From positions 1-32,880 of the forward strand of contig NZ_JAIGNO010000019.1 in NCBI RefSeq assembly GCF_019711515.1: 32,880 nucleotides of DNA, written 5' to 3'. Below, in pieces: positions 6,668 through 13,418 of the stretch; the stretch's first letter is position 1; every line of letters starts with the position of its first letter. The position numbers and the translations under genes are program-made. This DNA comes from Qipengyuania qiaonensis (GTDB lineage Bacteria > Pseudomonadota > Alphaproteobacteria > Sphingomonadales > Sphingomonadaceae). The notes beneath the pieces are model-generated. The model was not told where the DNA came from, searched no databases, and saw nothing but the letters and a program-made list of their open reading frames with translations.

Positions 6668-9100
6668 ATGACGACCAAGTGGAAGGGGGCAGCGGCCTGG
6701 AGCGCGAAGGAAGCGCGCGCGGGCGACCGCCTGCCCTATCTGCGCCTGATCGACGAGAGCACGCTGCTGCTGCGTGACGGTTCGGTCATGACCGCGATCC
6801 AGGTCCCCGGCCTGTTGTTCGAGACAGAGGACAGCGAGGCTCTGAACGCCCACGCGGCCACTCGGGAAGTCGTGCTTCGCTCGACACTCGATGCGCGTTT
6901 CGTGCTGTATCATCACGTGATCCGTCGGCGCGTCTCGGTCGAACTCGATGCCGAATTCCCCGATCCGATCAGCCGCCACATCGACGAACGGTGGCGCGAG
7001 CGATTGGGTTCGGGCCAGCTCTTCGTGAACGACCAGTTCATCACCCTGATACGCCGCCCCGCGCGCGGCAAAGCCGGCCTTGTCGAACGGGTGGTCAAGA
7101 CCTTTCGTCGCAAGGGGCCCGAGCGGCTCGAGGCCGACCCCAAGGATCTGCGATCGCTGCGCGCCGCCTCGCAAGGCCTCGTCGCCGCGCTTCAGGCCTA
7201 TGGGGCGACCCCACTTGCGGATTATGTCGGGCCGCAGGGGCATGCGAACTCGGAAATGCTCGAACTGCTGAGCGCGCTTTACAATGGCGAGATGCGTCCG
7301 GTTCGCAAGCCCTCCGACGATGTCGATCTGGGCCACATGCTGCCTTATCGCCGGGTCAGTTTCGGCCTCGATGCTATCGAGATGCGCGGTTCGGGATCGC
7401 CCGATTTCGGCGCCATTCTCGGCCTCAAGGATTATCCGGAAGCCACGAGCCCGGGCCTGCTCGACAGCCTGCTGCGCCTGCCGTTCGAAATGGTGGTGAG
7501 CGAAAGCTATGCCCCGACCGAGCGCCAGACAGCGCGCGAGCGCATGGATCTCGCCATCCGCCGCCTGAAATCGGCCGACGAGGAAGCGGCTGCCGAACGC
7601 GCCGACATGATGGCTGCGCGCGATGCGCTGGGCAACGGCGCGGTCGGTTTCGGCGATCATCATCTGACCGTCATGGTGAAGGAGCGCGACCTTGGCCGGC
7701 TCGACGACGCGATGGCCGCCTGCGCTGCAGCTCTGGCCGATACAGGCGCGATCGCTGTGCGCGAGGATACCAATCTTGAACCCGCTTTCTGGGGCCAGTT
7801 CCCCGGCAATGAAGGCTATCTCGTCCGCCGCGCGCTGATTTCCAGCGCGAACATGGCGAGCTTCGGCTCGCTCCACGGCTTCGCGCTCGGCCAGGCGCAG
7901 GGCAATCACTGGGGCGAGGCCGTGACGCTGCTGGAGACCACCAGCGCGACCCCGTTCTTCTTCAATTTCCATCACGGCGACCTCGGCAATTTCTCGGTCA
8001 TCGGACCTTCGGGTTCGGGAAAGACCGTGGTGATGAACTTCCTTGCTGCTCAAGCGCAGAAGTTCGCGCCCCGCACGATCCTGTTCGACAAGGATCGCGG
8101 TGCCGAACTGTTCGTGCGTGGGATCGGCGGTCGCTACGACAGCATCCGTGCGGGCGAGCCCACCGGCTTCAACCCGCTCGCGCTGCCCGATACGCCGGGC
8201 AACAAGGCCTTTCTGCGCGACTGGCTCGGCGTCCTCCTCAAGGCCGAGGGGCCGGAAGAAGAGCAGACGATCGCGGGAGCTGTCGATGCGGCCTATGCCA
8301 ACGATGCAAGTCTGCGCCGCCTGCGTCATTTCAAGGAATTGCTTTCGGGCAGCCGCCGCCCGCAGCCCGGCGACCTTGCAGACCGGCTCGGTGCATGGAT
8401 CGGCGAGGGCGAGAACGCGTGGCTGTTCGACAATGCCGAGGACAAGCTCGACCTGACGAGCCGCGTGCTCGGCTTCGACATGACCGCGCTGCTCGAGAAT
8501 CCCAAGCTGCGTACGCCGACCATGATGTATCTCTTCCACCGGATCGAGGAACGTCTGGACGGCAAGCCCACGATGATCCTCATCGACGAGGGCTGGAAGG
8601 CACTGGACGACGAAGTTTTCGCCGCGCGTATCCGTGACTGGCTCAAGACCTTGCGTAAGCGCAACGCGCTGGTCGGATTTGCTACGCAATCGGCCCGAGA
8701 TGCGCTGGAGAGCCGTATTTCTACCGCATTGGTCGAGCAGACAGCGACCATGGTGTTCATGCCCAACTCGCGTGCCCGTCCCGAGGACTATTGCGACGGT
8801 TTCGGGCTGACCGAGCACGAACTCGCATTGATCCGCACGCTGCCGGCGCATAGCCGTTGCTTCCTGGTGCGCCAGCCCGACGCCAGTGTCGTGGTGCGGC
8901 TCGACTTGTCGGGTGCGCCCGAAGTGCTGACTCTGCTGTCGGGCCGTGAAAGCTCGGTCCGCCGTCTCGATCTGCTGCGTGAAGCGCTGGGCGATGCGCC
9001 CAGCGAATGGTTCCCCGCGCTGACCGGCACAAAGTGGCCGGGCGGTGCGAACGACGAAGGGGAGGTCGGGGTCGAAGCCCTCGGCCTTGCCGCGGAATGA
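6668..9100 (+). CDS. virB4: VirB4 ATPase of type IV secretion
   Basis: 810 residues, full length for the family, with ribosome binding site GGAAAGG. The N-terminal half is the CagE/TrbE/VirB domain; the C-terminal half is the AAA-like ATPase with Walker A GPSGSGKT (446-453) and Walker B MILIDEGW with D640-E641. Further motifs such as LRKRNALVGFATQSA and TATMVFMPN are typical of VirB4. It energises pilus assembly and substrate transport at the inner membrane. Its stop codon overlaps the ATG of the next gene (ATGA). Nothing suggests inactivation. A long open frame on the opposite strand here is a shadow of codon bias. Confidence 0.97.
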   Translation: MTTKWKGAAAWSAKEARAGDRLPYLRLIDESTLLLRDGSVMTAIQVPGLLFETEDSEALNAHAATREVVLRSTLDARFVLYHHVIRRRVSVELDAEFPDPISRHIDERWRERLGSGQLFVNDQFITLIRRPARGKAGLVERVVKTFRRKGPERLEADPKDLRSLRAASQGLVAALQAYGATPLADYVGPQGHANSEMLELLSALYNGEMRPVRKPSDDVDLGHMLPYRRVSFGLDAIEMRGSGSPDFGAILGLKDYPEATSPGLLDSLLRLPFEMVVSESYAPTERQTARERMDLAIRRLKSADEEAAAERADMMAARDALGNGAVGFGDHHLTVMVKERDLGRLDDAMAACAAALADTGAIAVREDTNLEPAFWGQFPGNEGYLVRRALISSANMASFGSLHGFALGQAQGNHWGEAVTLLETTSATPFFFNFHHGDLGNFSVIGPSGSGKTVVMNFLAAQAQKFAPRTILFDKDRGAELFVRGIGGRYDSIRAGEPTGFNPLALPDTPGNKAFLRDWLGVLLKAEGPEEEQTIAGAVDAAYANDASLRRLRHFKELLSGSRRPQPGDLADRLGAWIGEGENAWLFDNAEDKLDLTSRVLGFDMTALLENPKLRTPTMMYLFHRIEERLDGKPTMILIDEGWKALDDEVFAARIRDWLKTLRKRNALVGFATQSARDALESRISTALVEQTATMVFMPNSRARPEDYCDGFGLTEHELALIRTLPAHSRCFLVRQPDASVVVRLDLSGAPEVLTLLSGRESSVRRLDLLREALGDAPSEWFPALTGTKWPGGANDEGEVGVEALGLAAE

Positions 9101-10272
9101 GCGTCAATTGCCAGCAGGCTGCCGAGCAGGTCGGTAACGGGGTCGCCGCTGCGTTGAGGGGCGTAGACTGCGTTGCGGGCGAAGCAAGTGCGGCTGCATT
9201 CAATCGTCTGTTTGCATCGGGTGGACAGCTCAGCATGGTGCTGACGCTCGTCCTGACCCTGTTTATCGCGCTGTTCGCGTTTGCGCTGCTGACGGGTCGC
9301 ACCAACATCGGTGTGCGCAGCCTCGTGCCTCGGATGATGACGCTTGGCCTGGTGCTTACCTTCGCGACCAGTTGGATCGCATATCAGAGCGTCGTGTGGA
9401 ATCTTGCGGTGCTCACGCCCGACTATCTTGCCGGCATACTGACCGGCTCGGAAGGTTCGGCCACCACTACTTTCGCGCAAAAGATCGATGTTGTCTTTAT
9501 GGCCATTCAAGAGGCGAGCGGGGGAAATGAAGAGTTCTCCGCTTTCTCCCCCGAAGGCATGATGTGGCTTGGCGCCATGCTGTTCATGCTCGGCACGGTC
9601 GGCCTGCTCGTGACGACCAAGATCGCGCTCGGTGTTCTTGTCGCGCTCGGGCCGCTATTCGTGGTCATGGCACTGTTCAACGGCACGCGCGGTCTTTTCA
9701 CGGGCTGGATCAAAGGTCTGACCATGTGCGCTCTGGCGCCGTTGTTCGCGGTACTCGGTGGCAGCGTGATGCTCGAACTTGCCGTGCCGATACTTGGCGC
9801 GCTGACCGCGATACCCGGACAGGTCGATCCACAGGCTGCCATGGCCTTTTTCATGATTGGCGCGGTGCATGTCGCGCTGATGATACTGGTGCTCAAGGTA
9901 GCAGGTGCGATGGTCGCAGGCTGGACCGTCTTCGGTCTGGTGCCTGACAAAGAAGAGAAGTCTTCGCAGGCACCCGCGCCGCAACAGGTGGCCCCGGCTG
10001 CCGCTCTCGCGCAGGCACAGGCCGCCAATCAGGTAAGTTCGCAGGCACGCAAGATCGACGTCTCTGCCGTACCGACCGCCTATGCGGCTAATGACGGCGG
10101 TGAGCCCGGAGGAAGCGGCGGCGCGCGAGTGACCAAGGTCTACGCGACGTCTTCAGCTTCGGGTCAGCAATCGATCGCTAGCAAAGCCAGGGTGCGGGGT
10201 TCCGGCATCGGCAGCCGGTTCAAGTCTGCGGCGCCCAAAGCTCTCGACCGTTCCATGGAGAAACACGCATGA
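9097..10272 (+). CDS. virB6: VirB6/TrbL family inner-membrane channel protein
   Basis: 391 residues starting from the ATG that overlaps the virB4 stop. Several hydrophobic helices are visible, for example MVLTLVLTLFIALFAFALL, GAMLFMLGTVGLLVTTKIAL and FFMIGAVHVALMILVLKVAG, with the family feature TKIALGVLVALGPLFVVMALF and a conserved Trp (FTGWIKGL). The last roughly 95 residues form a soluble Gln/Ala/Ser-rich tail with basic end, probably cytoplasmic or periplasmic and poorly structured. VirB6 forms part of the inner-membrane channel. Its stop overlaps the ATG of virB9. Confidence 0.9.
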   Translation: MSVNCQQAAEQVGNGVAAALRGVDCVAGEASAAAFNRLFASGGQLSMVLTLVLTLFIALFAFALLTGRTNIGVRSLVPRMMTLGLVLTFATSWIAYQSVVWNLAVLTPDYLAGILTGSEGSATTTFAQKIDVVFMAIQEASGGNEEFSAFSPEGMMWLGAMLFMLGTVGLLVTTKIALGVLVALGPLFVVMALFNGTRGLFTGWIKGLTMCALAPLFAVLGGSVMLELAVPILGALTAIPGQVDPQAAMAFFMIGAVHVALMILVLKVAGAMVAGWTVFGLVPDKEEKSSQAPAPQQVAPAAALAQAQAANQVSSQARKIDVSAVPTAYAANDGGEPGGSGGARVTKVYATSSASGQQSIASKARVRGSGIGSRFKSAAPKALDRSMEKHA

Positions 10273-11042
10273 CCCGCGCGATAATTCCCGCGCTCGCTCT
10301 CGCCCTTCTGGCCACGCCAGCGGTGGCACAGGATTCACGCCTCGTCGAAGTGATGTATGACGAGGCCAAAGTGACTCGCATCGAAGGTCGGGTATCGGTT
10401 CAGGCCAGCATCATGTTTGCCGACGACGAGGTAATCGAGAACGTTGCCATCGGCGATAGCGCCACCTGGCAAGTTACCCCGAACAAGCGCGCCAACATTC
10501 TGTTCGTAAAGCCGCTCGAGGCGCGCGCGTCGACCAATCTCACGGTTGTGACGAGCAAGCGGACCTATTTGTTCGATCTGGTTGCCAGCCCCACCGCCAA
10601 GCCGCTTTATCTGATGCGCTTCGCTTATCCGGACGAACCGGAGGAAGAAAAAGAAGTGCAACTGGCGGCTGCTCCCAATGCCGTGGAGCAGCAGGCTGCG
10701 AACGATCCCTATGCGGTGGTCGATCCGGCAGATCTCAATTTCGCCTGGAATGCTTCTGGCGATCCGGAACTGCTGCCCGAGAATACTTATGACGATGGCA
10801 CAGCGACATTCTTGACCTGGCCTGATGGCAAGGATGTTCCGGCGATCCTCGTGACCAATAGCGAGGGCGTCGAAGGCCCAGTCAATTTCACCGTCCGCGG
10901 CGGTACGATTGTTGTCGACGGCGTTCCGCGCACGATCGTTTTGCGCTCGGGCAAGGATAGTGCTCAACTTATCAATACCGGGCCCGAACGGCCCGCTGCC
11001 AATGCGACCGGAAACCCCGCTCTCGCCTCGAAAGGGAGGTAA
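10269..11042 (+). CDS. virB9: VirB9/TrbG/CagX outer-membrane complex protein
   Basis: 257 residues. The signal peptide ends at AVAQD. The N-terminal domain includes GDSATWQVTPNKRANILFVKP and the diagnostic TNLTVVTSKRTYLFDL; a linker with a PYAVVDP stretch leads to the C-terminal beta domain (PEVT-like GVEGPVNFTVRGG and VDGVPRTIVLRSGK). VirB9 builds the core complex ring with VirB10 and, in classical systems, the lipoprotein VirB7. No VirB7 is visible here. The gene overlaps virB6 by four bases and precedes virB10 by three. Confidence 0.93.
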   Translation: MTRAIIPALALALLATPAVAQDSRLVEVMYDEAKVTRIEGRVSVQASIMFADDEVIENVAIGDSATWQVTPNKRANILFVKPLEARASTNLTVVTSKRTYLFDLVASPTAKPLYLMRFAYPDEPEEEKEVQLAAAPNAVEQQAANDPYAVVDPADLNFAWNASGDPELLPENTYDDGTATFLTWPDGKDVPAILVTNSEGVEGPVNFTVRGGTIVVDGVPRTIVLRSGKDSAQLINTGPERPAANATGNPALASKGR

Positions 11043-11045
11043 ACG

Positions 11046-12176
11046 ATGCGTCTTGCAATGCGACTGCCCGAAAAGAAGTCGGGCAACAACGGGATCGCCA
11101 ACGATGTCGATCCCCGGGACGATACCGACGCCGAGATCATCGATCTGGCGCAGCGGAATGCTTTTCCGGCCGTGGCGCGCCCCGCGGGCAAGTCCGATGC
11201 CATGGGCATGGTGGCGGGTATCGCCATCGTTGCCGGTCTTGGGCTCGTGACGCTGTGGAGCATGAATTCGGCACGCGTCGCGCCGCCCGAGGGCATCGGC
11301 GGTCAACAGGCCCCGGTCGAGGTTGTACCCGCGGTTCCGCCCGAAGCCATCATCCCGGCAACGCCAGCGCAGCCCGCAGTCGCACCCGCCGCACAGCCGG
11401 ATCCCGCGCCGCAGCCGGTCCTTGCCGCGCAGCCGCAGCCGGGGCTCGCGACAAACCCTTACGCCAACCCGACAGTGGTCTTCGACGCGGGTAACTCGCC
11501 CGCTACGCTTGCCATTGCAGAACCTGGGGCCGTCGCCGAGGCAGCCGCTTCGGCTGCGACAGGTAATTCCGCGAACGATTTCGCCAGCCGCATTGGCGGT
11601 GTCGGCGGTGCGCCGGCTCAGGCCAAGGCGATGGTCAATCCGACCACCACGGTCACCCAAGGCACACTCATACCGGCAATCCTGGAGACCGCCATCGATA
11701 CCAACGTACCGGGTTATGTGCGTGCTGTGGTGAGTCAGGACGTTCGGAGCTTCGATGGTACCAAAATACTTGTTCCGCGCTCCAGCCGTCTGATCGGCCA
11801 GTACCAGTCCGGACTCCAGAACGGACAGAAGCGTGCCTACGTGATCTGGACGCGGCTGATCCGTCCCGACGGGGCATCGGTCAACCTTGCATCGCCAGCC
11901 GTCGGTTTCGATGGAACGACGGGATTGGCAGGCAAGGTGTCGGGCGCCGGCTTCTTCAAGCGCTTTGGCTCGGCCATGCTGCTGTCGGTTGTCGGCGGTA
12001 TCGGCTCGCTCGCAACCGGAGGCGCGGCAGGCGTATTGATCGGCGGTGCGAGTTCCTCGGCGGCGGCGACCGCCGCGCAGCAGGATGGGCAGCGCGGCCC
12101 CACGGTACGCGTGCGGCAGGGCGAGCCGATCCGCATCTTCACTGCGCGCGATCTGGACTTTTCCTCGGTCAGCTGA
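11046..12176 (+). CDS. virB10: VirB10/TrbI core-complex protein
   Basis: 376 residues, with a strong ribosome binding site AAAGGGAGGT. A cytoplasmic N-terminus is followed by one transmembrane helix (MGMVAGIAIVAGLGLVTLW, about residues 56-75), a Pro/Ala/Gln-rich periplasmic linker to about residue 145, and the TrbI/VirB10 domain with TLIPAILETAIDTNVPG, DVRSFDGTKILVPRSSRLIG and GFFKRFGSAML. VirB10 spans both membranes and gates the outer-membrane pore. Length and domain order are normal. Confidence 0.95.
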   Translation: MRLAMRLPEKKSGNNGIANDVDPRDDTDAEIIDLAQRNAFPAVARPAGKSDAMGMVAGIAIVAGLGLVTLWSMNSARVAPPEGIGGQQAPVEVVPAVPPEAIIPATPAQPAVAPAAQPDPAPQPVLAAQPQPGLATNPYANPTVVFDAGNSPATLAIAEPGAVAEAAASAATGNSANDFASRIGGVGGAPAQAKAMVNPTTTVTQGTLIPAILETAIDTNVPGYVRAVVSQDVRSFDGTKILVPRSSRLIGQYQSGLQNGQKRAYVIWTRLIRPDGASVNLASPAVGFDGTTGLAGKVSGAGFFKRFGSAMLLSVVGGIGSLATGGAAGVLIGGASSSAAATAAQQDGQRGPTVRVRQGEPIRIFTARDLDFSSVS

Positions 12177-12189
12177 GCCACACAGTCCT

Positions 12190-13215
12190 GTGAGCGCCGA
12201 CATTCATCCGTTTCATCCGGAAGACCATCCGGAAGAAGACGCGCCGCCCGTCGATTTGCATGGCGAGCGAAGTGTCTATCTCGACGCCTATCTCGCACCG
12301 TTCAGCGAATGGCTTCATCGCGACACGGTGACGGAAATCCTTGTCAACAAGCCGGGCGAGGTCTGGGTTGAGGATGCCGCCGCCGGAGGGATGCAACGCA
12401 TTGCGCGGCCCGATATCGACGATCGGCTGGTCCAGCGCCTCGCCGAACAGGTGGCGCGCGTAAGCCACCAGGGTATCAATCGCGAACACCCGCTTCTGGG
12501 TGCGACCCTGCCCGGCGGCGCACGTGTGCAGTTTTGTGGTCCACCTGCCGCGCGCAAGCACTGGGCGATGGCGATCCGTCGCCACCGTCGGCTGGATCTG
12601 CCGCTCGATGCCTACGACACAGGCCCGCTTGTGCCCCAGCAACGAGGTTCCATGCCCGATGCACAGGCAGAGCCGGTTGCTTTTCTTCGGGAGGCCATTC
12701 GTCAGCGCCGTACCATCCTGGTCTCGGGCGGCACCAGCACCGGTAAGACGACCTTTCTCAATGCGATGCTTGGCGAAATTCCAAAGCAAGAGCGCGTGGT
12801 GCTGGTCGAGGACACGCCGGAACTCAAACTTCCCGGCAAGAACGGCGTCGGGCTGGTGGCGGTGAAGGGCGAACTGGGCGAGGCCAAAGTGACCGCGAAC
12901 GAACTGCTTCAGGCGGCGCTTCGCCTGCGCCCAGACCGGATCGTGCTGGGCGAATTGCGCGGCGCGGAGAGCGTCAGCTTCCTGCGTGCGATCAATACCG
13001 GCCATCCGGGTAGCTTTTCGACCATCCATGCCAACAGCTTACGCGGCGCACTGGAACAGCTTTCGTTGATGGTCATGCAGACGGGAATCGGGCTCACCCG
13101 AACCGATACGATTGCGTATGCGGCAAGCGTGATCGACGTGATTGTGCAACTAGGACGGGACGGATCGGGCAAGCGCGGCATCGCACAGATCGCTGAAAGC
13201 AACTCGCTGGTCTGA
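12190..13215 (+). CDS. virB11: VirB11 hexameric secretion ATPase
   Basis: 341 residues from a GTG start at 12190, 13 bases after the virB10 stop; longer readings would run far back into virB10. The N-terminal domain contains VTEILVNKPGEVWVE. The ATPase domain has Walker A GGTSTGKTT (K186), the Asp box VVLVEDTPELKL, Walker B RPDRIVLGELRG and the His box NTGHPGSFSTIHAN. This traffic ATPase drives pilus assembly and substrate transfer with VirB4. It is the last gene of the operon; no clear terminator follows. Confidence 0.95.
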   Translation: MSADIHPFHPEDHPEEDAPPVDLHGERSVYLDAYLAPFSEWLHRDTVTEILVNKPGEVWVEDAAAGGMQRIARPDIDDRLVQRLAEQVARVSHQGINREHPLLGATLPGGARVQFCGPPAARKHWAMAIRRHRRLDLPLDAYDTGPLVPQQRGSMPDAQAEPVAFLREAIRQRRTILVSGGTSTGKTTFLNAMLGEIPKQERVVLVEDTPELKLPGKNGVGLVAVKGELGEAKVTANELLQAALRLRPDRIVLGELRGAESVSFLRAINTGHPGSFSTIHANSLRGALEQLSLMVMQTGIGLTRTDTIAYAASVIDVIVQLGRDGSGKRGIAQIAESNSLV

Positions 13216-13318
13216 TCTGCGCATATTTGGCGCGATCTCAAAAAGTCTCCCGTTCCGTAGCGTCAATTGCGCGTGCCGCTGAGGCGATCGGATAATACTT
13301 GCTAAAATTTGTGGTTCA

Positions 13319-13339
13319 TTGCGCAACAATAATGCGCAA
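13319..13339. promoter_or_regulatory. Palindromic operator-like site upstream of second TonB receptor
   Basis: TTGCGCA-ACAATAA-TGCGCAA is a perfect 7-bp inverted repeat with a 7-base spacer, 80 bases before the receptor start. Its left part also forms the 8-base palindrome TTGCGCAA. Two more TTGCG copies lie nearby (13267 and 13344). The dyad symmetry suggests a binding site for a dimeric regulator, but I cannot assign a family. Confidence 0.5.
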
Positions 13340-13418
13340 ACTCTTGCGTGCATACGAATGTGTGGTAGCTTTGATCTCGTAGGCCGCGACAGACGGCCAC
13401 ACGGAGAGGAGAGGGATA

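Noticed and set aside
6311..8851. Open frame of 846 codons on the minus strand opposite virB4
   Set aside because: The plus strand encodes a complete VirB4 with Walker motifs. The opposite frame is a by-product of GC-rich third positions and its translation shows no domain or signal.
10335..12203. Open frame of 622 codons on the minus strand opposite virB9/virB10
   Set aside because: Both plus-strand genes are intact members of known families in a tight operon; the antisense translation is Arg/Gly-rich without domains.
5433..13215. Conjugative plasmid or ICE remnant
   Set aside because: No relaxase, coupling protein, replication, partition or integrase gene lies in the window. The operon is flanked by ordinary chromosomal genes, so mobility cannot be supported here.
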